Assembly (NCBI RefSeq): GCF_000317475.1 | Contig: NC_019729.1 | Location: 7,351,445-7,415,444 of the forward strand | Direction: 5' to 3' | From: Oscillatoria nigro-viridis PCC 7112 | GTDB lineage: Bacteria; Cyanobacteriota; Cyanobacteriia; Cyanobacteriales; Microcoleaceae | Length of the DNA: 64,000 nucleotides | In this document: positions 16,374 to 24,430 of the stretch, piece by piece | Layout: the number at the start of each line of letters is the position of its first letter | Position numbering within the stretch: the stretch's first letter is position 1 | Position numbers and translations under genes: made by a program | Notes under the pieces: model-generated | Seen by the model: the letters and a program-made list of their open reading frames with translations, nothing else | The model's database searches: none | What the model was told of the DNA's origin: nothing

Positions 16374-18386
16374 ATGGTAACTGCGGCAGCATCTTTTCAA
16401 TTGCAAGCGCCCTTCCAGCCCACAGGCGACCAACCGCTAGCGATCGAGCAACTTGTCAAAGGCATCGAAGCGGGCGATCGATTTCAAACCTTACTCGGTG
16501 CCACAGGTACGGGCAAAACCTTCTCCATTGCCTCGGTGATTGAAAAAGTCGGCAGACCCACCTTAGTCCTAGCACACAACAAAACCCTGGCAGCTCAACT
16601 GTGCAACGAACTGCGAAATTTTTTCCCGAACAATGCAGTCGAATACTTTGTCAGTTATTACGACTACTACCAACCTGAAGCATACATCGCCGTCACCGAT
16701 ACTTTCATTGAGAAAACAGCCGCAATTAATGACGAGATCGATATGTTGCGGCACTCCGCCACGCGATCGCTCTTTGAACGCCGCGACGTAATTGTAGTTG
16801 CTTCAATTAGCTGCATCTACGGTTTGGGAATGCCCGCAGAATACCTGAAAGCAGCTATTCCTTTGCAAGTAGGAATGGAAGTCAACCAGCGGCAAGTTTT
16901 GCGCGATTTAGTCAACGTCCAATACAGCCGCAACGATATAGATTTAGGCAGAGGCAAATTTCGCGTCAAAGGCGATGTTTTGGAAATTGGCCCCGCTTAC
17001 GAAGATAGAATTATTCGCGTTGAATTCTTCGGCGACGAAATCGATGCCATTCGCTACGTTGACCCGGTAACTGGTAAAATCCTGCAAAGTTCAACGGCTT
17101 TAAATATCTATCCAGCGCGCCACTTTGTCACGGCAGAAGATAAATTAGAGGCAGCTTGTCAAGGGATAGAACTCGAATTAGAAGACCGACTGGCAGAATT
17201 TGAAAAACAGGGTAAACTCTTAGAAGCTCAGCGTTTGGAACAGCGCACGCGCTACGATTTAGAAATGCTGCGCGAGGTAGGTTACTGCAACGGAGTCGAG
17301 AATTATTCGCGGCATTTAGCAGGGAGAAATGCGGGGGAACCGCCAGAATGTTTGATTGATTATTTCCCGAAAGATTGGATGTTGGTGATTGATGAATCTC
17401 ACGTCACAGTGCCGCAAATTCGGGGGATGTACAACGGCGACCAAGCGCGCAAAAAAGTATTGATAGAACACGGTTTTCGCTTGCCCAGCGCGGCAGATAA
17501 CCGCCCTTTAAAAGCAGAGGAATTCTGGGCAAAAGAGAATCAGTGCATCTTTGTTTCGGCTACGCCTGGGGATTGGGAAATGGAAATATCTGAAGGCAGA
17601 GTTGCAGAGCAAGTAATTCGCCCTACCGGAGTAATAGATCCGACTATTTTCGTGCGCCCGACGGAAGGACAAATTGATGATTTGTTGGGGGAAATTAAGG
17701 AGAGAGTAAGTCGGGACGAGCGAGTTTTGGTGACGACTTTAACCAAGCGGATGGCGGAAGATTTAACCGAATATTTGCAGGAAAGGGGAATTAGAGTGCG
17801 GTATTTGCACTCGGAAATCCAGTCGATTCAACGCATCGAAATTATCCAAGATTTGCAGGATGGTAAGTTTGATGTATTGATTGGTGTTAACTTGCTGCGG
17901 GAAGGTTTGGATTTGCCTGAAGTTTCGCTGGTGGTAATTTTGGATGCGGATAAAGAGGGGTTTTTGCGATCGGGACGTTCGTTGATTCAAACGATTGGAA
18001 GGGCGGCGCGGCACGTTCAGGGACAGGCTATTTTGTACGCGGATAATTTGACGGATAGTATGGTTAAGGCGATCGACGAAACGGATCGGCGCCGGGGGAT
18101 TCAGCTAGCGTACAATAAGATGCACGGGATTACGCCACAGCCGATCGCCAAAAAGCGATCGAGTAATGCGATTTTGGCATTTTTGGATGTGTCGCGCAAG
18201 CTGAATTCTCAGCAGTTGGAGGAGGTTTACGAACAGGTAAACGACTTATCTTTGGATGAGATTCCTCAGTTAATCGGGCGGTTGGAAGCGCAGATGAAGG
18301 CGGCGGCTAAGAAGTTGGAGTTTGAGGAGGCGGGTAAATTGCGCGATCGGATCAAGCATTTGCGGGATAAGCTATTGGGACATTAA
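16374..18386 (+). CDS. uvrB: UvrABC system protein B
   Basis: The 670-residue DNA-damage-verification helicase subunit of nucleotide excision repair. It begins FQPTGDQPLAIEQL, then the Walker A motif GATGTGKT (about residue 42). The beta-hairpin contains YYDYYQPEAY (about 97) and the DEAD-like box reads VIDESHV (about 338). Helicase motif VI reads QTIGRAAR, and the C-terminal UVR motif contains LEFEEAGKLRDRI for UvrC contact. Length and motifs are complete. The stop is 16 bases before the DUF433 gene, so read-through into that small cassette is possible. Confidence 0.97.
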   Translation: MVTAAASFQLQAPFQPTGDQPLAIEQLVKGIEAGDRFQTLLGATGTGKTFSIASVIEKVGRPTLVLAHNKTLAAQLCNELRNFFPNNAVEYFVSYYDYYQPEAYIAVTDTFIEKTAAINDEIDMLRHSATRSLFERRDVIVVASISCIYGLGMPAEYLKAAIPLQVGMEVNQRQVLRDLVNVQYSRNDIDLGRGKFRVKGDVLEIGPAYEDRIIRVEFFGDEIDAIRYVDPVTGKILQSSTALNIYPARHFVTAEDKLEAACQGIELELEDRLAEFEKQGKLLEAQRLEQRTRYDLEMLREVGYCNGVENYSRHLAGRNAGEPPECLIDYFPKDWMLVIDESHVTVPQIRGMYNGDQARKKVLIEHGFRLPSAADNRPLKAEEFWAKENQCIFVSATPGDWEMEISEGRVAEQVIRPTGVIDPTIFVRPTEGQIDDLLGEIKERVSRDERVLVTTLTKRMAEDLTEYLQERGIRVRYLHSEIQSIQRIEIIQDLQDGKFDVLIGVNLLREGLDLPEVSLVVILDADKEGFLRSGRSLIQTIGRAARHVQGQAILYADNLTDSMVKAIDETDRRRGIQLAYNKMHGITPQPIAKKRSSNAILAFLDVSRKLNSQQLEEVYEQVNDLSLDEIPQLIGRLEAQMKAAAKKLEFEEAGKLRDRIKHLRDKLLGH

Positions 18387-18402
18387 GGAAGAGTGGGAGG
18401 AT

Positions 18403-18606
18403 ATGATGTTCGATCGCATTACCTTCGATCCAAAAATTATGGGAGGAAGAGCTTGCATTCGAGGAATGCGAATCACTGTTTCTTTGGTAGTGAGTTTAGT
18501 AGCAAATGGGATGAGTGTACAGGAAATTTTGGCAGCTTATCCTTATTTGGAAGCTGAGGATATTAAAGCTAGTCTCCAGTATCAACTCTCAACCTCAATG
18601 CTATGA
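18403..18606 (+). CDS. DUF433 antitoxin-like protein
   Basis: The 67-residue protein reads ITFDPKIMGGRACIRGMRIT near the start, then a winged helix (EILAAYPYLEAEDIKASLQY). This is the DUF433 family, DNA-binding proteins often paired with toxins. Two ATGs are in frame, at 18403 and 18406. GGAGG at 18396-18400 gives better spacing to the second. Its stop overlaps the next start as ATGA (18603-18606), so translation is coupled. The usual DUF433 partner, a DUF5615 PIN toxin, is absent. Confidence 0.82.
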   Translation: MMFDRITFDPKIMGGRACIRGMRITVSLVVSLVANGMSVQEILAAYPYLEAEDIKASLQYQLSTSML

Positions 18607-18947
18607 ATGCACCCGCTCGTTTAGAGTTTCCCATTGCTAAGGCCCAATATCTCTTCAGCAGTGCCGCGGAAGCAGGAGTAGGCGGAGATAAGCAGAAATT
18701 CTGGCGGGAGGTGATGGGGTTTGAGTCACCGGAGGCGATTCGAGACGCAATTATAGCCCAAATCTCGCTAGAATTGTTACAGCCAGTCGGACAGAATGAC
18801 TATGGAGAACGCTACCAAGCTATTATTTTAGTTACAGGGCGATCGGGAGTATCTTGGCAAATCCGTACAGGTTGGATTGTTTTATTTGGTGAAGATATTG
18901 CTAGATTTGTTACCGCATTTCCTCAACGCTTTGGGAGACAGCAATGA
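18603..18947 (+). CDS. DUF6883-like protein
   Basis: The 114-residue soluble protein has FPIAKAQYLFSSAA near the start, then KQKFWREVMGF. A C-terminal block NDYGERYQAIILVTGRSG is followed by RTGWIVLFGEDIARFVTAFP. This layout resembles DUF6883, a small family commonly encoded next to DUF4926, exactly as here. It is coupled by ATGA overlaps to both neighbours. The biochemical role is unknown. The context with DUF433 and DUF4926 suggests a toxin-antitoxin or defence-type cassette. Confidence 0.65.
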   Translation: MNAPARLEFPIAKAQYLFSSAAEAGVGGDKQKFWREVMGFESPEAIRDAIIAQISLELLQPVGQNDYGERYQAIILVTGRSGVSWQIRTGWIVLFGEDIARFVTAFPQRFGRQQ

Positions 18948-19342
18948 GCAAATTTCAGTTATTGGATGCAGTGACTTTAACCGAAGCAGTCGCCCTGGCT
19001 GATGGCGAGATTGCACCGCCACAAACAGCCGGGACAATTGTTGAGGTTTTCAAGAATGGTGAAGCTTATTTAGTAGAATTATTTGGCGGATGGGTGAAAG
19101 CAGAAGTTGGCGGGGATTTTGTGCCTGCAACTCAGCATGAACCTGGAGCATTTATGCAAACCATTGGTGTTGAAACAGTTTATCCGCATCAGTTGCAATT
19201 AGTAAAATCTGCCGACCAAATGATGGGGATTCGAGAGCATTTACTGTCGGTTTTAAATAATTTACCTGACGAGTTAGTGGCTGAAGTCTGCGATTTTGCG
19301 GAGTTTTTGCAGGAAAAACAGCAAAAAGTGCGATCGTATTAG
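18944..19342 (+). CDS. DUF4926 domain fused to a DUF2281-like tail
   Basis: The 132-residue protein starts FQLLDAVTLTEAVALADG with TAGTIVEVFKNGEAYLVELF, the DUF4926 beta fold. From about residue 92 a second segment, MGIREHLLSVLNNLPDEL then VCDFAEFLQEKQQK, looks like the DUF2281/VapB-type antitoxin helix (…DFVEFL…). The two are joined in one frame with no stop. The gene is coupled to the DUF6883-like gene (ATGA). Its stop overlaps the stop of the convergent gene at 19339 by three bases. Confidence 0.65.
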   Translation: MSKFQLLDAVTLTEAVALADGEIAPPQTAGTIVEVFKNGEAYLVELFGGWVKAEVGGDFVPATQHEPGAFMQTIGVETVYPHQLQLVKSADQMMGIREHLLSVLNNLPDELVAEVCDFAEFLQEKQQKVRSY

Positions 19343-20019
19343 GTAGCTGACTCACAAATTTTCTCTATCTTTTTATTGCTAATGTCAAGGAGGTTTGTTT
19401 CTTTAATCCGCCACGCAGCATAGGCTAGAACTTCTTTAAAGTCTTCTTCTTCAAGTTCTGGATAAGTTTGGCGTATTTCTGCTGTCGAATAGTGAGACGC
19501 CATCATTGAGATGATAGTCTCAACAGTTATGGGTAAGTTGCGAATGCAAGGTTTTCCCGCCATGAATTCTGAATCGGAGGTAATTCTAGTAAATTGCTGG
19601 ATATTTTCTTTGCTAGTCGTTGCACTTTCATTGTCCAGAATTACTATTCCAAGTCCCGGTATATAGCGCACGGGTTGACCAAGTTTCATCGGGTCTACAT
19701 CTCCCCAATCATAAGGGGGAATTTCATTATCGACGAGGTAAAGCTGACGCCAAGTCGATTTTGCCAATGTTTCCTCGGAAATGTCAGGAAAAAATATTAG
19801 CACTTCTGCGATGCCAACGGGAAAACCATTGAGTTTGCTCAAGCCATCTATAATTGTGGCTAGGACGGATAAGTCTAGGTGGCTGAGGTTTTCGGCTTTT
19901 TCGATCAGTTGGTATACGGTTTCAGGATTGAGTGTTTCGCCCACAGCTTCGACTAAGTTTTCGGGGGTGAAACCTCGACATTTCAAGTATTCGGCTAGTT
20001 GTAAGCGAATTGTACTCAT
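19339..20019 (-). CDS. Protein with C-terminal DUF433 domain
   Basis: The 226-residue protein has a helical N-terminal part starting MSTIRLQLAEYLKCRGFTPE. It includes LVEAVGETLNPETVYQLIEK, which could be a helix-turn-helix. The C-terminal DUF433 domain reads ITSDSEFMAGKPCIRNLPIT then IRQTYPELEEEDFKEVLAY. It is much longer than the classic 75-residue DUF433 antitoxin and is probably a DNA-binding regulator. It converges, with overlapping stops, on the DUF433/DUF6883/DUF4926 cassette, so two DUF433 proteins lie within 1.5 kb. The middle 100 residues are unrecognised. Confidence 0.75.
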   Translation of the reverse strand: MSTIRLQLAEYLKCRGFTPENLVEAVGETLNPETVYQLIEKAENLSHLDLSVLATIIDGLSKLNGFPVGIAEVLIFFPDISEETLAKSTWRQLYLVDNEIPPYDWGDVDPMKLGQPVRYIPGLGIVILDNESATTSKENIQQFTRITSDSEFMAGKPCIRNLPITVETIISMMASHYSTAEIRQTYPELEEEDFKEVLAYAAWRIKETNLLDISNKKIEKICESAT

Positions 20020-20046
20020 GGGTTTAGTTGAGAAAGATTTTAAGGT

Positions 20047-20104
20047 GAAGTGCGATCGCCCTTTACCATTGTCCTATTTTTTGGATGGAAAGGGCGATCG
20101 TACT
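20047..20104. other. Long HIP1-containing hairpin
   Basis: GTGCGATCGCCCTTT and AAAGGGCGATCGTAC are complementary across about 27 bases, which contain a second small stem (TCC/GGA). It lies just upstream of the start of the minus-strand DUF433 gene and could be in its leader or terminate the small ORF upstream. Confidence 0.45.
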
Positions 20105-20187
20105 TTTTACCAGATTCCTAACCTTTGGGCTGATTCGCGATCGGATAAGTTGTTGTCTGATCGCTAATCATCAGAAAGGTTACATAG

Positions 20188-20376
20188 CTATTGAGCTTGT
20201 CCAAACTTAGCTATGAAATCGTAAATTTGGTCATTACTCAGGCGGCCAAAGTCTGGCGGGTTAACTATGCCCCTGCCTTTGACTACCAGTTGGGCTATAG
20301 CAATCAGCATGGTACGGACTTGCCAGCCTAAAGGGTTAGGAAATTGTCCATCTTTTGCGCTAAAATGTTGGGACAT
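20188..20376 (-). CDS. Possible small protein, 62 residues
   Basis: The product is MSQHFSAKDGQFPNPLGWQV followed by a hydrophobic stretch RTMLIAIAQLVVKGRGIV and DFGRLSNDQIYDFIAKFGQ. The composition looks protein-like. No ribosome binding site is obvious and I do not recognise a family, so confidence is low. Confidence 0.4.
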   Translation of the reverse strand: MSQHFSAKDGQFPNPLGWQVRTMLIAIAQLVVKGRGIVNPPDFGRLSNDQIYDFIAKFGQAQ

Positions 20377-20401
20377 ATATTTTATGGTTAGGTGTGCTGT
20401 T

Positions 20402-20489
20402 GGTGGTCTGAAGTTAAGAGTTCAAACCACCTTGAGTTTTCTAGCCAAAACGAGGGTTCTGTCTGAATTACGAGTTCAGACGGCCTTTT
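20402..20489 (+). terminator. Two related hairpins in tandem, the second with a T-tract
   Basis: GGTGGTCTGAA pairs with TTCAAACCAC (20402-20431). CTGTCTGAA pairs with TTCAGACGG (20459-20483), followed by CCTTTTTCGTTTTT. The two share CTGAA…GAGTTCA. A third hairpin, GCGTCCCTA with TAGGGGCGT followed by a T-rich tail, lies at 20622-20665. No + strand gene ends here. Confidence 0.4.
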
Positions 20490-20792
20490 TCGTTTTTACT
20501 ACTTTGAACCGCAGATGCACGCAGATCTACGCTGATCAATTGCAGAAGTCTGCGACAAGAATCTTTAGAGCGGCTTGATACAGGTCAGTGCAGTCGCTTC
20601 TAGATTCTGAATTACAACAGAGCGTCCCTATCACTTGCAGGTGTAGGGGCGTTATTTATTTTTAACGGTTTTCCGGTCAATTGTCAAGTCATTTTTTGAT
20701 ATTTAATCAGGAAAAATTAGGGATTGAAACTGAGTGTCATCGCGGGATCGTAGTCGGTTATTGCAAGCAGCCTAGGATACTTGTTTACTAAG

Positions 20793-21101
20793 TAATACTT
20801 GTTCACTAAAACACAGTAATACTTGTTCACTAAAACACAGTAATACTTGTTTACTAAAACACAGTAATACTTGTTTACCAAAATACAGTAATACTTGTTT
20901 GCTAAAATACAGTAACACTTGTTTGCTAAAATACAGTAACACTTGTTTACTAAAATACAGTAACACTTGTTTACTAAAATACAGTAACACTTGTTTACTA
21001 AAATACAGTAATACTTGTTTACTAAAATACAGTAATACTTGTTTACTAAAATACAGTAATACTTGTTTACTAAAATACAGTAATACTTGTTTACTAAAAT
21101 G
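20793..21101. repeat. 24-bp tandem repeat array, 13 units
   Basis: The unit is ACTTGTTTACTAAAATACAG plus TAAT. Its ACTTG core recurs every 24 bases from 20797 to 21085 (13 cores), with one further offset core at 20779. The left units carry variants (TTCACTAAAACACAG, TTTGCT, TAACACTTG) and the right units are identical, which suggests expansion at the right end. Being a multiple of 3, it is open in several frames, but those frames are not genes. Two copies of a roughly 31-base unit containing TGATTAATATTTAAAAAGCT follow, up to 21153. Confidence 0.9.
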
Positions 21102-21167
21102 ATTAATATTTAAAAAGCTAATTTGCTAAAATGATTAATATTTAAAAAGCTAAAATAGGATTGAGAT

Positions 21168-21389
21168 TTACAATACCTGACGGGGTGACAAGCAAGTTGA
21201 AAGATATATTAGACAAGGGTTTGAGTTGATCTGCCTCAAAAAAGATATGTGCGTGTGATTACGACTTTTTCGGGGGTAGATAACGGAGAATAAGGAACGG
21301 CGGCGATCGCTACTATCATAATTGTCAAAAAGCAAGTCATAATCGCTGATATCTTTTTGGATGTTCAGGACCCTTAACGCTTTACTCAT
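21168..21389 (-). CDS. Possible small downstream ORF, uncertain
   Basis: The frame starts ATGAGTAAAGCG with its ATG overlapping the stop of the 21386-21949 gene (ATGA), which would couple translation. The 73-residue product (MSKALRVLNIQKDISDYDLL then a basic stretch) resembles nothing I know. It ends inside the inverted repeat at 21174. It may be a remnant. Confidence 0.3.
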   Translation of the reverse strand: MSKALRVLNIQKDISDYDLLFDNYDSSDRRRSLFSVIYPRKSRNHTHISFLRQINSNPCLIYLSTCLSPRQVL

Positions 21390-21423
21390 AAAGGTTTCAG
21401 GCGCTTTGTCACCCCGTCAGGTA
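21174..21423. repeat. 18-bp perfect inverted repeat 214 bp apart
   Basis: TACCTGACGGGGTGACAA at 21174-21191 is the exact reverse complement of 21406-21423. The right arm lies inside the 3' end of the minus-strand gene at 21386. There is no obvious flanking direct repeat. It could be the ends of a miniature element or a duplicated, inverted gene end. Confidence 0.75.
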
Positions 21424-21949
21424 GCGGATGGGCGATCGCGACAGCATCGGTATTGCCAGAAAAAGCCGGACTAATAAACTCATCCTTCTCCTCGGCTGTG
21501 ATGTAACCCTTATCTACAGCTAGCTGCATCACTTCCTCAAGAAAACCTCTCAGCACATCTAATACGTGAGTGCGATCGAACTCAAACTGCTTTTCCCAGC
21601 ACGAAGTCCCAAACTTAATCCAAGTGCAGTTAATCTTATTGTCGATCGGTAGCAACATAATAGTGAACCAACTCTCACCAAAGTCTATTTCTATTGGTTT
21701 ACCTTGCGATAGCTTCGCAATTTCCTTGGGAAAGTAATTGTCAATCATCATACAGATATCTGGATCTAAAAATACCTCTTTTTGAGCATCACCTATTTCT
21801 ATGAAAACTTTATGGTTGTATTCAAAACAGAAACATCGCCATCCCATTTCAAAATGAGAAAGCTCTCCTAATGGGTCTTCGGGAGGATCTGCCCAGTCTT
21901 CTAAGAAACGCTCTGTTAATCTAATATCAAATTTTTGACTACTATTCAT
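21386..21949 (-). CDS. Hypothetical protein
   Basis: The 187-residue, acidic, soluble protein starts MNSSQKFDIRLTERFLEDWA. Aromatic-rich beta text follows (MGWRCFCFEYNHKVFIEIGD) and a helical C-terminal third reads VLDVLRGFLEEVMQLAVDKG. No signal or membrane helix is present and I do not recognise a family. Its last codons lie in one arm of an 18-bp inverted repeat, so the C-terminus PDGVTKRLKPL may have been altered by that rearrangement. It may be followed, with ATGA coupling, by the uncertain ORF at 21168. Confidence 0.6.
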   Translation of the reverse strand: MNSSQKFDIRLTERFLEDWADPPEDPLGELSHFEMGWRCFCFEYNHKVFIEIGDAQKEVFLDPDICMMIDNYFPKEIAKLSQGKPIEIDFGESWFTIMLLPIDNKINCTWIKFGTSCWEKQFEFDRTHVLDVLRGFLEEVMQLAVDKGYITAEEKDEFISPAFSGNTDAVAIAHPLPDGVTKRLKPL

Positions 21950-22035
21950 GGCGAATACTCCTATTTAATTAGGACAAAATTGAATAATGTACAGGATAAC
22001 CATAAACCATAGACACGATCTTAGAAAAGAGATAA

Positions 22036-22061
22036 GTTGGGTTTCGCTTCCTCAACCCAAC
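22036..22061 (-). terminator. Hairpin after the aldo/keto reductase 3' fragment
   Basis: GTTGGGTT and AACCCAAC pair across a 10-base loop, 14 bases past the original stop codon of the interrupted reductase (22075). It is probably the original terminator of that gene. Confidence 0.45.
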
Positions 22062-22074
22062 CTACTAATTAGGA

Positions 22075-22182
22075 TTAAGGCGTGGGATTAGGATACTTAG
22101 CGTGCACCGCATCGATTTCCGCTACGATATCCCGATCCAATTTCACATCCAAACTACCGATATTTTCCTCCAACTGTTCGAG
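22075..22182 (-). pseudogene. 3' fragment of an aldo/keto reductase interrupted by an IS
   Basis: The minus strand from 22182 reads LE then QLEENIGSLDVKLDRDIVAE and IDAVHAKYPNPTP-stop. This is the normal C-terminus of a Tas/YajO-type aldo/keto reductase. It continues in frame from residue 319 of the 24431-25387 fragment once the IS and one copy of the target duplication are removed. Confidence 0.92.
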
Positions 22183-24430
22183 CCCACATTCCGCACCCTC
22201 AACTGGCACACACGCAGTTGGGGTGCCCCGTCCGAGTCGATCAGTCGGCTCTAGATGAGTAGAAATACTCTCGCCTGCCGTGTCAGGTGATCGAGCAAGC
22301 GATCGATTCAGTTGGAAAATGTACGAGCGTGTAAATTAACAACAAAAACCAATTATCCCCCGTGCGACGCGGAGGATAAAAATAGTCTAAACTCAAGTAG
22401 CAAACAATTCGCTCGATCGAATGAAACCCGTGCATCAAGCAACTGAACTCGCCGTCTCTAACCTCGACCATCTTGGTTTAATAGCAGGTCTAGTTGATGA
22501 AATAGAAATTGTCCAAAAAATCAATGAGTTAGTAGGGGAACAACCGGGTGAGATTGTCAGTCCAGGTCTAGCAGTCAAAGCAATGATTATCAATGGGTTA
22601 GGGCTTGTTTCCGCTCCATTATACTTATTTCCTAAATTTTTTGAAGGCAAAGCGCTCGAACATTTAATGGGTGAAGGTATTCAAGCATCACACCTGAATG
22701 AATACCGTTTAGGTAGAGTATTAGACAAGCTATATTTAGCAGGCAGCAGCCAAATATTTACAACTATTGCCGCTTCAGCAGCTCAAAAATTTGAGCTCGA
22801 TACAGAGACATCCCATTTAGATTCAACTTCCTTTCACCTGCATGGCAAATACGAATCCGAGCTACCATCTGTATCTGTTATCGAGCCAGAAACGGCGCTA
22901 GATAGCGAAGATAGCGAAGATAGCGAGTCAACTAAACCCGTGTCATCTGCCGTGCCAATTAAGATTACCTACGGCTACTCCCGCGATCGCAGACCCGACT
23001 TAAAACAATTCATTTTAGATTTAATTTGTAGTAGCGATGGAGATGTACCGCTATTTTTACGGGTGGGTTCGGGAAATGAATCAGATCGAGCCATATTCGC
23101 ATCAATTTGTCAGGAGTTTAAACAACAGTTAAACCTTGACAGTTTAATGGTTGCAGATAGTGCATTATATTCAGCTCCTAACTTAGAAATGTTAACCAAT
23201 TTAAGATGGTTAACCCGCGTACCGTTGAGTATCAAGCAAGCGCAGCAACTGGTATCTCAGTTAAATGAAGCAGAATTTACCCCCAGTTCTGTGAGTGGAT
23301 AGCTGGTCAGAACACAAAAGTAATTATGGTGGAATTGAACAAAGATGGCTAGTAGTAGAGAGCAGTTTGCGACGCGATTCAGACCGAACAAAAACTCGAA
23401 AAAAAACTCAAAAAAGCCCAGGCTGAAGCTGAGAATAAACTGCAAGAACTCTCAAAAATTGAATTTGCTTGTGCCGCCGACGCTGCCGCCGCAGCTCATC
23501 GCTTATCCAAACAACTAAAATTTTACAATATCACCCAAGTTAGTAGCAAAGAAATTACAGTAAAGACTAATACTAACGATCCAAATGCTCGCGAGAAATC
23601 CAGCTCGAAACAGAGATTTAAAGTTCAAGCAAAACTGGAACCAGATACAGGTGCGATCGCCAAAGAAACCAAAGCCTGTGGCAGGTTTATTCTCGCCACT
23701 AATGTGCTGGAAACTCAGCAATTAGAGCCTGACGATATGATTGTGAAATACAAAGAACAGCAGTCAGCAGAAAGAGGGTTTGGGTTCTTGAAAGATCCGC
23801 TGTTTTTTACGGACAGTGTATTTCTCAAGTCGCCGGAAAGAATCGAAGCTTTGGCATTGGTAATGGGTTTGTGTTTGTTAGTCTATACTTTAGGTCAAAG
23901 GTTACTGCGTCACAGTTTGCAACGCACTAATTCCCAATTGAAAAATCAGTTGGGCAAACAAACTAATCGACCGACGCTCCGTTGGATTTGCCAGATATTT
24001 CAATCAATTCATCTGGTGAGCCTACAAGGGATTCAACAAATTTCTAATTTAACAGCCGAGCGAATGGCTATATTGAACTTGCTGCCGCTCTCCTGTAAGT
24101 CTTATTATTTATTAATCTGAGATCGAGCAGTTTGTTTGATGAGCAAAACTGACAGAAATTTCATAAATATTTGATTCAGTAGTGATGTGTAATTATCAGG
24201 CTGCTGGAAATATCTGCTGTCGATTAATAGTTAATTATGACGGATGAAGGTGTTGTTAGATATCGAGAATCTAGGATTTGCCCGAAAGCAGTTAATTTTC
24301 AACTTGCCCCAACAGGTCGATGCGATTGTGACCCAACAGGTCGCGGGTATTTTTGATTATTATCTCGGACGAGAGACTCGGACGGAGCACCCCAACTGCG
24401 TGTGTGCCAGTTGAGGGTGCGGAATGTGGG
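22183..24430 (+). mobile_element. IS1634-family insertion sequence, 2248 bp, inserted in an aldo/keto reductase
   Basis: The terminal inverted repeats begin CCCACATTCCGCACC on both sides and are identical for 44 bases. One mismatch and 11 more matching bases follow, 56 in total. The element is flanked by the direct repeat TTCGAG (22177-22182 and 24431-24436), a 6-bp target duplication. Its gene encodes an IS1634-type transposase that is now broken. Near-identical TIRs and a perfect duplication point to a fairly recent insertion. Confidence 0.95.
22421..24120 (+). pseudogene. IS1634-family transposase, frameshifted
   Basis: The N-terminal part (22421-23302) starts MKPVHQATELAVSNLDHLGL, a DUF4277-like helical domain. 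A DDE core follows, with the aspartate in HLDSTSFHLHGKYE and the second in LMVADSALYS. A stop at 23300 and a frame change lead to SEHKSNYGGIEQRWLVVES. A second change near 23380 gives the long last part EKKLKKAQAEAENK to KEQQSAERGFGFLKDPLFFT and a C-terminal helix (ends 24120). The two shifts do not restore the first frame, so the enzyme is inactive unless recoding occurs at both sites. Confidence 0.9.

Noticed and set aside
20716..20730. ATTAGGGATTGAAAC, like the 3' end of a cyanobacterial CRISPR repeat
   Set aside because: There is a single copy with no second repeat or spacer within 300 bases.
20772..21102. ORFs on both strands over the 24-bp repeats
   Set aside because: The repeat length is a multiple of three, so frames stay open without coding meaning.
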